Shown: positions 1 through 10,199 of the stretch, piece after piece
Layout of the letters: every line of letters starts with the position of its first letter
Numbering within the stretch: the first letter of the stretch is position 1
DNA from: Tetrastigma voinierianum
Lineage: Eukaryota > Streptophyta > Magnoliopsida > Vitales > Vitaceae
DNA length: 64,000 nucleotides
Direction: 5' to 3'
NCBI GenBank assembly: GCA_016808115.1
Contig: JAEQBH010001848.1
Coordinates: 434,001 to 498,000 of the forward strand
Position numbers and translations under genes: made by a program
The notes under the pieces: model-generated
What the model was told of the DNA's origin: nothing
The model's input: only the letters and a program-made list of their open reading frames with translations
The model's database searches: none

Positions 1-329
1 TAGAAGTCCTGCTCACATGCACATTAGCAACCTGATGCTACTATTGATTTTTGGGAAGGTGTAGATGCCATTGCTACATGCCCTTTGTAATCGCCCCGAG
101 ATCTTGCCACAAGAAAATAAAAAGGATGAAATTCAACAAAGACATTATTTTGTTTCAGGAGATGATGAACTGAATTAAATTTTTGCAAAGGTTTAAACAC
201 AAAGAGTATCATCACTAATGAAAAGTTCTGAGGAGAGTGCAAAGCCAAAGAACCAATATGTGAGACTACCAAACCTGAGCCATCACCGAGAATTACTTCA
301 GTTCCATCATATTTGGAATGAATAGATAA
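1..329 (-). pseudogene. Copia protease / GAG-pre-integrase fragment
   Basis: Minus-strand translation gives SNLSIHSKYDGTEVILGDGS, then SHIGSLALHS, NVFVEFHPFYFLV and a GRCKDG-like relic. This is the typical segment following the copia aspartic protease active site. The catalytic D-S-G-A motif expected just upstream (about 350-370) is not readable. The segment is truncated by the window start. Confidence 0.75.
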
Positions 330-1245
330 ATTGGAAAGACAAGGTGATATTATGAGAAGTGTACCGAATCAAGTTACCAATTTTTATCCTCTTCCACAGG
401 ATGCGGTAGCACAATTTATTAAACATTTCGAGAATGGAATTGGAGGACGTGACGCAAGAATGTGGGCTCCTAACCGATCACGTAGTCGGGCATTGGGCTC
501 TGTGAACACTCGATCGGAATACTAGCCTCCCAGAGATGTTAATTGAGCGACGACCATCACGCTGGGCTCCACAAAGTTTCGCTGCTGGGTCCTAGGGATG
601 CCCACTCGCGTAATCATGTTTCTTGGAAGGACCATGATCACTCCCCGCGTAACGCCGCCTTCGTGAAGTCAGTAAACAACCACCGTCGTCGCGCTTCAAG
701 CATCTCGCATATGCATCATGTCCAACCGTAAGGTTGCGTAATCAAAGGTCAATGACGATTCTCGAGCTCAATAGCACCGCGATTCCGAAAACTGGACCTA
801 AGCCATTCAATACATAAAGAGTCAGTCATCATCCCAAATCGATGATCAATAATGGCTATTTCATCGCCCAAGGCCTTCACAAGATGGAGGTATTCTGCGG
901 ATCAATCGAAGTTCCACGCTGATTAAGGTGAGTTCCCTCCTTTAACTACATAGCTCAAGTTCGGATCTGGCCAAGATATAAATTTTTAGCTTAGTCCAAG
1001 CGCCATGAGAAGTCTATGTCAGAGCAATAAGTGGGGTGACGGGAGGAGATGTAGATGCTAAAATAGCACTCAGATAAGTTTATCCCGCGAACCCAGCTGT
1101 CTTGCGCAGCTCATCACGGCGGTATTTCGCCGAAGAGGGACAATCGAAGGGTGCTCAATATGTCGAGTAAATCGTAACTAATGAGAAGTGCTTCAAATTG
1201 AGCACGACATTGAGGAAAGGTGGTGGAGTTAACTTTCATTGATTC
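330..1245 (-). pseudogene. Copia gag (UBN2-type) pseudogene
   Basis: On the minus strand the pieces come in the usual copia gag order: an N-terminal block with TTFPQCRAQFEALLISY (about 1225-1170), then QRGTSID and ALGDEIAIID (about 930-840), then DDDLTLYVLNGLGP and VGHDAYARCL (about 835-700), and a zinc-knuckle remnant near 510. These are hallmarks of the retrotransposon gag/UBN2 family, the RNA-binding capsid precursor. They lie in different frames with several stops, so no functional protein is made. Plus-strand ORFs in this interval are shadows. Confidence 0.8.
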
Positions 1246-1380
1246 ATGTTGATGTTGAAAGTAATGAGTGATATATTTGCTACTAAGAGGTCATATGTGG
1301 AGATTAAAGTTTGGATTTTGATCGGAGGAGGAAGACACTTATGTGTGGACTTGAATCTAAGTGACTGTTAGAGATCTCGT

Positions 1381-1392
1381 GGCTCGATACCA
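1381..1392 (-). other. Primer-binding site, initiator tRNA-Met type
   Basis: The minus strand reads TGGTATCGAGCC directly after the LTR end. This is the common plant site TGGTATCAGAGC with one base lost, complementary to the 3' end of initiator tRNA-Met. It fixes the element's orientation as minus. Confidence 0.8.
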
Positions 1393-1607
1393 TGTAAAAG
1401 AATAGATTTTCCGATACCTTCATCGACAGTTCTAAATATACAAGAGTGATCGAGAGTCTAATTTAAGAACACGTTAATTCAGAAGGCTAAAATTAAGCTA
1501 CTATTACAATTACATAAAGTTGGTCAATGGTAAGACTAAAATTAAGCTACTATTACAATTACATTCAAATATAGAATTAATGACAGAACATGATTTGAGG
1601 CTAGACA
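1393..1607 (-). repeat. Copia 5' LTR (215 bp)
   Basis: The segment begins TGTAAAAGAATAG and ends GGCTAGACA on the plus strand, so it has TG...CA ends on either strand. It abuts a primer-binding site at 1381-1392. Inside it, a stretch of about 29 bp (ctaaaattaagctactatta and following) occurs twice, near 1487 and 1535, a small internal duplication. The partner LTR is outside the window. Confidence 0.75.
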
Positions 1608-1616
1608 TGTGCTTCC

Positions 1617-1823
1617 CTTATAATAACAACGGATCCCGGTGTGGAAAGATGATCAAGATAAGAGCTCCCAATGGAACATTAATCACTGCCTACTAAAGTG
1701 GTAGTGAGTGTGGACAAAGTCGACGCTGCCCAATAACATAAAGGATGATCCGATGGTGTTTGGGATGCTCTAGGGCTGGATACCGACATTGGTGAAGTGC
1801 ATGTTACTTGGTCCATGTCTTAG
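1617..1823 (+). pseudogene. Kiwellin-like gene, C-terminal fragment (copy 1)
   Basis: Readable blocks are YNNNGSRCGKMIKIRAPNG, then after stops and shifts SDGVWDALGLD and GEVHVTWSMS followed by TAG at 1821-1823. Kiwellins are secreted, cysteine-rich double-psi beta-barrel proteins of fruits and defence responses (ripening-related protein family), and the C-terminus in the form VTWS(M/D)(S/A) with a preceding VW(D/E/N)ALG is characteristic. The middle (AKVVDECD region) is eroded. The 5' part is missing, replaced by the copia LTR. A second, better copy lies at 4270-4647. Confidence 0.8.
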
Positions 1824-2300
1824 ATATAGATATTTATACTTGGTTTGTTAGTGTGTAACAATTAGGTTGCTTTGTTTCTTCTTCTTTGTGTTTGTGTTCC
1901 CTTTTTACTTTGGTTTGTATGGCTTTGCCAAACATTATTTTTATGTAATTTTGGAGTAATATATGCATTCACCGAAAATAAAACTGGAAGGCACTAGCCC
2001 ATTGCCACCAGACTACCAGGTTTGATTAATAAAGAGTGATTAATTTGTTGCACCACTCCTTCAACCATCTCCTCAAATTCAACTAATGAGTTTGAGGAGT
2101 GTTACGAAACTCCGAACAAGAATGTGACTAGTGCCAAAATAAGGCTTTAGAGGTTTGATTCCTGGTTTTGAAAACTGTTTTTGTTGGGGAAAGGGCTTGT
2201 TTGGTTCCTGTTTTTTAAAACTCGTCTTGAGAATGATTTTTGAAAACATAGAGAAAAACGTTTTGGTGTTCTTAGAAAATTGTTCTTCTTTGAATTTATT
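1617..2300 (+). repeat. Direct duplicate A of kiwellin 3' end plus 3' flank
   Basis: This block matches 4448-5095 in order. It has the same last codons, the 3' flank starting tagatatagatatttatact, the same GTGTAACAATTAGGTTGC stretch, CACCGAAAATAAAACTGG, and the downstream TTGGTGTTxxTxGAAAATTGTTCTT. The two copies are in direct orientation about 2.8 kb apart. They look like a gene duplication rather than transposition, since the match continues through non-coding flank on one side. Confidence 0.85.
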
Positions 2301-2395
2301 TTTTTGAAAGCTAAACACTTTAGTTACAATAGTAAACTGTCCCCGGTAGGACTCGAACCTATGACTCCCCCTTCCCTATGTCCTTGTTCTTTGAA
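2295..2395 (-). repeat. tRNA-derived SINE fragment (3' half)
   Basis: The minus strand contains a pol III box B-like GGTTCGAGTCC (about 2349-2361) inside a tRNA T-arm-like context, followed by the tail CAGTTTACTATTGTAACTAAAG and GTGTTTAGCT. The same order (box B, then ACTTACTATATTGTAAC, then GTGTTTAGCT) occurs at 2825-2876 on the plus strand. Only the box B half is present, so this is a truncated copy and not a functional tRNA gene. Confidence 0.65.
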
Positions 2396-2756
2396 TTTAG
2401 TTTTCTGTATTTTTCAAAAAAATAAAAATAAAAAAAAATAAAAAATTCAAAAGGGTTCTTTGTGTTTTCCTTATTTTTCAAAACAAAAAACAGTTTTCAA
2501 AAACTATAAGTAAACAGGCCCTTTGTATCTTCAATCAGAATATACAGAAAACAAAAAACAAAAAACAAAAAACAAATAATAAAAACGGAGATGAATTGTG
2601 CACTTTTCAAATGTGGTACCAAGGCATTGTTATAAAGTGGCAGTTGGATCTTAACTATCATTGGGGCATGTTTGCCATTCTTCTATGCGCATATATTAAC
2701 ATGTCATGTTAAACTTCTATTAAATGAGTATTTTAATAAATTAATTAATCTTGTCC

Positions 2757-2885
2757 ATTATGTCTAGCTCATATAGTAAAGCGTTCAATGTTTTAAACAG
2801 GTAGTACATAAGGGGAGGGATCCAGGTTTAAGTCCTATTCGGGACAACTTACTATATTGTAACAAAGTGTTTAGCTGTCTAAAAA
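2757..2885 (+). repeat. tRNA-derived SINE
   Basis: A box A-like TAGCTCATATAGTAAAGC (2764-2781) is followed about 45 bp later by the box B-like GGTTTAAGTCCT (2825-2836). This is the spacing and order of a tRNA-derived pol III promoter. A unique tail ends GTGTTTAGCTGTCTAAA. The minus-strand copy at 2295-2395 shares the box B and tail. No clear target duplication was found. Confidence 0.65.
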
Positions 2886-2900
2886 TAATGGATACTCTGT

Positions 2901-3741
2901 AAAGAAGGAATGATCACCAAAGCATAAGATGAAGTTGACATGGTGTGGAGCCTAATGTAGTCACATACAGTGTATTGATGGATGGACATTGTTGGCAATC
3001 TGGAATAGGCGAGGCGATTAAAGTTTTTGATACAACGGTCTCTAAGGGTTGTGTGCCTAGTGGTCATAGCTATAATATCTTGATCAATGGATATTGTAAG
3101 ATTGTGAGGATGGATAAGGCCATGTATATCTTTGATGAAATGTGTCGACAAGAATTGATTCCTGACATTGTGACTTATAGCACTCTCTAATATATGATTT
3201 ATGTCACATGGGAAGACTTCGAGATGGTAGGTCAAGGTCAAAAGCCAAATCTTGTCACATACCGCATTTTGCTAGACTCTATCTTTGCAAAAATGGACAT
3301 CTTGTGGAGGCAATGAATTTTCTGAAAGCTATTGAAGGTAGTAATTTGAATATACAAATTTATTCTATTGTTATTGATGGGAAGTGTAAAGCTGGTAAAT
3401 TTGAAGTTGCAAGGGATCTCTTTTCCGGTCTCTCCTCACCTAATGTTTATACTTACCATATGATCCAGGCGCTTTGTAAAAGAGGTTTATTAGATGAGGC
3501 AAATAAAGTATTTATGGAAATGGATGAGAATGGTTGCCCATTGAATGATTGCAATTACATTACAATTATCCGACGATTTTTACAAAATAATGAGGCACAA
3601 AGAGCTATTCAACTTCTTCAAGAAATGTTTTCAAGGGGATTTTCTATGGATGTATCCACCACTACATTGTTAATGGAAATGTTATCTGATGATGGATTGG
3701 ATCAATCTATAAAACAAATTTTACATAGGTTTTTGAGGTAA
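2901..3741 (+). pseudogene. P-class PPR protein, C-terminal part, frameshifted (Rf-like)
   Basis: The translation carries tandem 35-residue PPR repeats: VEPNVVTYSVLMDGHC, SYNILINGYCK, IPDIVTYSTL (2942-3190, one frame), then KPNLVTYRILLD, CKNGHLVEAMNFL, SIVIDGKCKAGK, ALCKRGLLDEA, and a C-terminal TTTLLMEMLSDDGLDQS to the stop at 3739-3741 (another frame). PPR proteins bind organellar RNA in mitochondria or plastids; this C-terminus resembles the fertility-restorer-like clade. At least two frameshifts and an in-frame stop at 3188-3190 break the reading frame, and one repeat is shortened by a deletion near 3190-3240. No start codon, transit peptide or N-terminal repeats are present, so the gene is 5'-truncated. 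Confidence 0.85.
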
Positions 3742-4099
3742 AGAGTTATGATACCCATCAACTCTCGATGTTAAATTCTTGGAGGGTCTCACTATAGTTG
3801 TTAACCGCTTTTGATTCTGTCAAGAAGAGTTTACTATAAAATGTGTTTAATTTATCAAAAAATCATGATGCTTCAAGAAATTGATCAAACTTATTCCATT
3901 ATCAGTTATTTTTGTATGTTTACTTGTCATTATTGTCCTTTCATATTAATTTCATTAAATATACCTTAAACTAATTGAGTTGTAGACATGGAATGAACAA
4001 TGACAATTGGTTGTTATTGTTTGAAAATTGGTACCTCTTGAAGGGAGTTTGTTCGTAGAAACTATTACTTTTTCATCTATATTATTTATGTCTAGAAGG

Positions 4100-4136
<37 letters not shown>

Positions 4137-4269
4137 TGTTGACAAAACTCATATTTCAAGGTCCATAATTTTTTTTCACATGAGTTCGATTAAAAATGAT
4201 GAAATAATCTCAAATTGGTAAAAGCAAGTCCACCCATCTTTGATCTTGGAAAAAATAGCCCCGAACAGG
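3742..4269. other. Intergenic, AT-rich
   Basis: No coding signal was seen between the PPR remnant and the second kiwellin copy. A trinucleotide microsatellite sits at 4101-4137. The last 30 bases before 4270 may be eroded kiwellin coding sequence, since a stop appears just upstream in the kiwellin frame. Confidence 0.6.
4101..4137. repeat. (TTA)n microsatellite
   Basis: About twelve uninterrupted TTA units are present, a simple sequence repeat likely to vary in length between individuals. Confidence 0.9.
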
Positions 4270-4647
4270 GACTCACACATGTGGAGGAGGAAGTTCACCT
4301 ACCACTCCTTCCCCTCCTTCTTCCTCCTCCTCCTCCACGCCTGCCATTCTAACTAACAATTTGAAAGGTGACGGTGGAGGCCCGTCGGAGTGCGATGGCA
4401 AGTACCATGACAACTCAGAGCGCATCGTAGCATTGTCTACTCGGAGGTATAATAATGGATCCCGGTGCTGAAAGATGATCAAGATAACAGCTCCCAATGG
4501 GAGACCGCGTCGGCCAAAGTGGTGGATGAGTGTGACAAAGCCGACGGCTGTCGGAATAACATAGTCGATGGATCTGATGGTGTGTGGGATGCTCTAGGGC
4601 TGGATACCGACATTGGTGAAGTGCATGTTACTTGGTCCATGTCTTAG
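4270..4647 (+). pseudogene. Kiwellin-like pseudogene (copy 2)
   Basis: The frame opens with GTHTCGGG, a Ser/Pro/Thr-rich linker, then TPAILTNN, GDGGGPSECDGKYH and VALSTRRYNNGSRC, the kiwellin order. It hits TGA at 4468-4470 where CGKMI is expected, then continues in a shifted frame as AKVVDECD, CRNNIVDGSDGVWDALGLD and GEVHVTWSMS to TAG at 4645-4647. The signal peptide and first cysteine block are missing. The double-psi barrel motif GGPSEC and the DECD motif are still recognisable. The reading-frame break and missing 5' end make it non-functional. Confidence 0.88.
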
Positions 4648-5095
4648 ATATAGATATTTATACTTGGTTTGTTAGTGTGTAACAATTAGGTTGCTTTGCT
4701 TCTTCCTCTTTGTGTTTGTGTTCCCTTTTTTCTTTGGTTTGTATGGCTTCACTTAAGCTGTGTACATGTAATTTTGGAGCCATATATGCATGCACCGAAA
4801 ATAAAACTGGAAGGCACTAGCCCATTGCCACCAGACTATCAGGTTTGATTAATAAAGAGTGATTAATTTGTTGCACCATCTCCTTAAGTTCAACTATTAA
4901 TGAGTTTAAGGAGTGTTAGGACACTCCTAATTTCAAGAATGTGACTAGAGCCAAAATAAGGTTTTAAGGTTTGCTTCCTGTTTTTGAAAAGTATTCTTGA
5001 GACGATTTTCAAAAACATATAAAACATCATTTTGGTGTTTTTTGAAAATTGTTCTTGTTATTTGAATTTAAGGTTTTTCTTGTTTTTTCAAAAAT
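4448..5095 (+). repeat. Direct duplicate B of kiwellin 3' end plus 3' flank
   Basis: Partner of 1617-2300 (see that entry). The copies differ by point changes and small indels; the non-coding flank has diverged about as much as the coding part by eye, which suggests that both are unconstrained. Confidence 0.85.
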
Positions 5096-6700
5096 GAACG
5101 ATCGTGTTACTATCTTTCCTTGTTCTTTTTGTTTTAAAGTAGCAATAGTTTGATAATTGTAAATATTTGCGCTAAAATTCTTTATAGATTTAAACTTTTT
5201 CTTGCATAATCTTAAAATAGAATTGGAACACAGCAAAAAAAAAAAAAAAAAGTAATGAAAATTAACTTTGGTATTTTTATTTGATCAAGAAATAAAGGCC
5301 AAATAAATTTTATATTTTTAAAATAGTAGTTTTGAGTTTGCTCAACCCAAAGCCTTTTTCTATTTTTATTTTTAAATATGGTGGTGTTGGTGGGGTGACT
5401 TTTCCCGAAGCGATATATCATTTTCAACAGTTTGGAGAACCCAAAGGCAGCGAGAGGTATATAGTCGTAGGGTAGCATGCATGCCAAACCCATAACCATT
5501 TGCTGCCTCAGTACCCTTCCTTAACTCCATTTCTCCTCTTCTCTTGGTGGTGTCTCTCTTGGATGCCTAGTCCCTTTTGGGTTACGTGAAACCCCCTTAA
5601 ATAAAAAAGAGAGTGATCCACTGGCATGTACTGATCACTTGAACCAACTTTCAATGAGTGTTCTATTTCAATTTTTCAATTTTTTATTTTTTATATTCCG
5701 ACGCTACAACACGCAAATAAACTCAAACCTCTTTTCCAAAATAAATAAATAATATGTATACTTAACCCTCCTCTGTTTCAAAGCCGCTATAGTTAAAATA
5801 CCTGACATTTTAGGAAAATAGATGTGCATACTCTAATTATGGTTTACATAAACTATATAGTATTCCTTTACTAAAATTTTGCTAATATGAAAAGGTGCTG
5901 ATGAGACTGGCTTCAGTAACATGGACCAAGCTTCTTTATCACTTCTTCTATGCAATGTGATTGTGTTAGGGCTAACATATTGTTCTTCCTTTTGATCATC
6001 ATGTCTAATATCACATTAGTTTCTCACACATTTATTACAGAGTTAATTGACCAAAGAAACTTTTTAATCTCCATCACATAATATTCTATGTCAGTTTTAA
6101 ATATATGTAAGAATATTATCCGCATATAATTACATAATCACGTAAAGGTGGCATTTGTTTTTTTTTTACTTAATATTGAATAGTGTTTAATAAGATTAAG
6201 TATTTAGTTGTTTGTTTTTTTCTAAAAAAAATCTCGGAACAACATATCCACAGTCCATTAAGAGCTGATTCTCCACACCCACAGATCACAAGATTTTTCA
6301 CCAACTCGTTACTAGCTGGGATGATCGGGGGCATTGATAGGGATGAGAGCATTTTTTTTAAAACAATGTTTGGGCTTAGAGAATCACGTGCAAATGTATC
6401 ACATAAGTTAAAAATACATGTGAGATGTGTCACATCAGCATTGTTAATGCCCCATTTGTCTATCTGTTAACGTCGTTGATGACATAGACATTTTTTATCA
6501 ACGGAATAAATGTTAGAGACAACGATGGACCCGAAAAAAGTTTAAGGGCAAAATTAGACATATGGCCAAAGATTTAGGGCATTTATGCACCTTATCCCTA
6601 TATAAATATCTTAAGAAAAAGTCAATACAAAAATAAATGAATATTTTAAAGATAAATAAATAGGCATTTTAGGAATATCTAAAAACGTTTAAAGTTCTTT
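5096..6700. other. Intergenic, AT-rich
   Basis: No supported gene. The short ORFs on both strands here have no recognisable motifs. At about 6430-6600 the sequence (taagggcaaaattagacata, then tttagggcatttatgcacct) resembles common plant intergenic repeat text, but I cannot assign it to a family. Confidence 0.5.
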
Positions 6701-6724
6701 TTGAAAAAAAACACTTTCCAGGGT

Positions 6725-6850
6725 AGTACTTCTTAAAAGTGTTTTTAAGTCTAAAACACTTTTAAATGTTTTTTGGAGAAAAAAAGGCTTTTGGTAAAAT
6801 TTTGAAAAGCGTTTTTGAAACCTCAAAAAAACACTTCCAATTTTTTTTTT
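6725..6850 (+). repeat. Left arm of a long imperfect inverted repeat
   Basis: The stretch TTTTGAAAAGCGTTTTTGAA ... AAACACTTCCAATTTTTTT is the reverse complement, with mismatches, of the right arm at about 9905-10035. Such AAAACACTTTT-rich arms are typical ends of fold-back or hAT/MITE-like plant elements. I see no transposase between the arms. Confidence 0.6.
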
Positions 6851-7039
6851 TAATATTCTTATAATACCTATTACATTCCTTTTAAAAATCTAATTATCTT
6901 TTTTTTTTAAATATCTAATTATTTTGAAATATGGATAAGACCAATGTTTTTTTTTTAATAATGCATAAGACGAATGTTTTTTTTTTTAATCAAGACGATT
7001 GTTAATAACCGTATATATATGATATATTTTTGCTTTTCT

Positions 7040-7440
7040 TATTATTGAACAAAATAGGTTACGACGGAGATAGTAAAAAACATATTTTTGATTCAAATTT
7101 TTATGTAAATATTTTCTATAATCATATTAATAATTATTTTAGGTTTTATTAATACAAATGTTTATGTTTGTTTATTCAATAGTTCAAATTGTTTTTTAAA
7201 TATTATAAAACACTTTTATAATTGTAAAAATAATTATTTTAGATTTTTATTCATTCAAATATTTTATATGTTTATTCATTAATTCAAATTTTTATAAATA
7301 TTTATAAATTTTTTATAATCATAAAAATAGTTATTTGAAGTTTTATTAATATAAATTTTTATATTTATTTATATTTTTTGTAATAAAAATTTTGATTTAT
7401 TATGATATCCTATTTTTTATAATTAAATATTAAATGCATT
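7040..7440 (+). repeat. AT-rich tandem repeat, about 100-bp unit
   Basis: The motif ATTATTTTAGrTTTTATTmAT, a run of TTCAAAT, then TATTATAAA and ATAATyrTAAAAAT recurs about three to four times with a period near 100 bp. The units are strongly diverged. There is no coding potential. Confidence 0.55.
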
Positions 7441-7479
7441 TTTGATAATTTTAATAATATAAAACCGTTTTTATACCTA

Positions 7480-9774
7480 TGTGACGTATTATAACAAACT
7501 TGTAGTATAGGCAGAAAATTAATTTTACGAAAAATGCATGAATCGTAATTTCGGTAATCGAGGTACCGTCTCAGATAGCAGCGGACTTCTCGATTGAAAT
7601 CGTCTCGTGGTGCTTCTGCGTCGAATTTTGTTGGATTAGAAGTGATCGGGTTCCCGCGTTTTGGCGTGAGTGTCGGATGTGGCCATGAGTTAGGGGATGC
7701 GTAAGCGTCGAATGTCTTGTATGCGTTGAAGGAGTGGCTCACAATTAATGAAGTGTGTGTCTGGGGAAATGGTGTGGCTCACGAGCGAAAATGTAAGTGA
7801 TGATGTCGCCAATGAGGAATTATGAAATAAAAGAAAATGAATGGAAATGGGATAGCCACACATTTGGCTTGAGGAAGGGGAGAAATTTATCCTTTTGGCC
7901 CGAAATACAGTCGATAATGCTTAATAGGAGAAATGCAGAAAAATGAGATGAGAAATAGAAAGGAGAAAGAAAAACGAAATGAAAGAGCAAAGAGAAAAGG
8001 AAAAGGAAGGAATAAAAACGAAGGAAGAAAGAATTAGCAGGAAAGGAAGGAAATGGAAAAAGAGGCCCAGAGACGTGCGGGAGGGAAAAATGGATGCTGT
8101 GAGGTTAGATTTTTATTTTCTAGAGAGAGAGAGCACCATCTCACAGGGTTTCTGATTGATCGGACTAGTCGGTTCTTCGGTAGAGCGAGTGGTTACATTG
8201 AGAGGCTACCCAGTAGACACCGTTTGGGAGTTCGATGGCTTCAGTGAGGTAGGGGTTTTATCTCTTGTTTCTGGCATTGTTTAAGTGTTTTGTAAATCTT
8301 TGTGTTGGTTTGAGGCGTGAGTGGCCGTTTGTTCGGTCCCAGTCTTGGAACCCGAATTGTGGAAATTTTGGAACCCATTTGATGATCAGTGACAATAAAT
8401 TGTGTTTGGTGAAGTAGGAGGCCGGAAATGGGTATGGAGTCGGTTCCACAGAAGCAGACGTTTGGTAGAGTGGGGTACGCCTGAATGACCCTCTTGTTCT
8501 GTTTGGGATTGTTAAAAACAGTCCCGGGTTTGTGTGAATAGTGACATGTGAATAGTGATGTGAATAGTAATCACAGAATATTTTGTGAGAAAATGTGCTT
8601 GGTTGAGTGATTGAATTGAATTCTTCGTGTGCGTTAATTAGCGAGCTAATTTTTGTGTAATGGATTGAGAAATTGTTTAAGAAGAATGGCTTGAGTTGGT
8701 TGATCAAGAAATAGATAAGTTAATCGTAAGAGCGTGTGTTAACGTGATTTGTTCAATTATAGAATATATTTGTGTATGGCGAATTGGAGATGAAATTTTG
8801 ATTTCTTCGATTATATGGATTATAATTGTGAATATAGATAAGTGGAGATAAAATTGTGAATTTTGAGTAATTTGTTGGGTGATGTTTGATTAATAGCTCA
8901 AGTGAAATTTAAATTGGGTGATAGTTGGCGTTGTGAATTACATGTGGTGTGATTGATATATGCATATGATATATTTATATATATTGTATAAATGGGTTGA
9001 AATGGCATAATCGTTCGTATGCGCGGAGTAACGTAAATTAGGTGTGAGTGCGTGACATAGATTTTACAGCGACGTAGTTCTGAGGAATTTCACGTGATGA
9101 TTTTCGGAGAATGGGGTTGGGGAGGCAGTCAAGCGCTATCATTTCGATGAGGATCATGACATTTCGGAAAGTTCTCCAAGCATTATTATCGGAGGGTAGT
9201 CGTATTTTATCGACGTTCGGTAGTTTATTTTCAAGAACAACGAATTTTTGTTTGAAAGCGATATTTTTACCATGCATGGGCAGGCGAGTGTGAAGTCGTG
9301 AGGGCTCGTGGCGTAGAAGCGACGTGTAGACATTAGTGGGATCACGTGTTCTTGGGTGTGTGTTTATATTGGATCGTGCGTATCTCTGCAGGCAGGTGGG
9401 AGTAACCATTTAGGGTGATTCCGCTCTTGAGCGATGCTTCAATACTGTCGAGGAATATTTTTTAGATACGGGGGCGTTTGAGAGAAGGCGGCTCATTTAG
9501 AGGCGATTTTGAAGAAAGCTAGGGTTGTGACTTTGATGTTTTTTAGATAATATGTATTAGAATTGTAAATTTTAATATGCATTTGTATTAAGAGAAATGT
9601 ATAACTCTTTGACTATTGGAATATAGTTGGGATATTTATTTTGATGAGTATTGGTTTGTGGGCCCAAGAGGCTATTTTTACTCAGGTATGAGTTTAGTGA
9701 TCTGAGAGCGTATCACTCTAGATTTTAAGCAGAACAGTGGGTGATCACGCGGACACCAGTTTTGGGGCGTCACA
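7480..9774. mobile_element. Solo LTR, Ty3/gypsy-type (2.3 kb)
   Basis: The segment starts TGTGACG (7480) and ends CGTCACA (9774) after CAGTTTTGGGG, the end pattern of Tekay-like gypsy LTRs (TGTxACGCC ... GGGGCGTxACA). There is no internal coding domain, no primer site and no partner LTR adjacent. It contains a purine-rich tract (about 7920-8060) as many such LTRs do. The expected 5-bp target duplication is not found (accta versus tgtag); instead the terminal inverted repeat seems to extend to CTATGTGACG/CGTCACATGTAG. Short ORFs inside are not credible genes. Confidence 0.6.
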
Positions 9775-9904
9775 TGTAGAATCACTTTTTCATATTCCTA
9801 TAAAAGTGTTTCTAATAGAAGCTCTGTCAAGGAAAATGTTTTGGCTATAAGCATTGTTACAAGTAATGCAAAACTGGCCTTAAATTTAAAATTAAAAAAA
9901 TTAA

Positions 9905-10035
9905 AAAAAAACAATTTGAAGTGTTTTTTTTAAGTTTCAAAAGTGTTTTTCAAAATATTATCAAAGACCTATTTTTCCTAAAAACTATTTCTAGTGGTAG
10001 AAACGATTTTAAAAAACACTATCAAATGAGCCTTT
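9905..10035 (-). repeat. Right arm of a long imperfect inverted repeat
   Basis: Reverse-complemented, it reads GGTCTTTGATAATATTTTGA ... AACACTTCAAATTG, matching the left arm over about 120 bp. Its outer end gives AAAGGCTCATTTGATAGTG, similar to terminal motifs of non-autonomous hAT-type elements. The 3.2 kb between the arms holds a solo LTR. Confidence 0.6.
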
Positions 10036-10199
10036 GGGTGTATTGTGGTGATTTTTGAATTTCACACGAACATACAAAATATAAGTGTGCAGGCGTACCA
10101 AAAAATTAAAGTATTTTCAAACTGAAATGACTCGTAAGATCAGACTTCTAATTAGACTTTGTAGGTTCTCCTTGGTTCCCTTGACAGTTTCCAAGAATC

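Larger units (their letters stand above)
1..1607 (-). mobile_element. Ty1/copia retrotransposon, 5' part (LTR, primer site, gag, protease start)
   Basis: Read on the minus strand from 1607 to 1, this is the 5' half of a copia element: LTR (1393-1607), tRNA-Met primer site (1381-1392), gag, then the protease/GAG-pre-integrase region, cut by the window edge. Its right end falls inside a kiwellin coding sequence that resumes at about 1617, so the element probably inserted into that gene. The coding part has many stops and frameshifts and is a dead copy. Lineage within copia cannot be settled from gag and protease alone; integrase and RT would lie outside the window. Confidence 0.85.

Noticed and set aside
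2340..2365. A tRNA gene (T-arm-like GGTTCGAGTCC on the minus strand)
   Set aside because: No cloverleaf, anticodon arm or box A was found. The same sequence recurs as part of a SINE at 2757-2885.
4273..4497. A minus-strand Glu-rich protein
   Set aside because: It is the antisense shadow of the kiwellin Ser/Pro linker on the plus strand.
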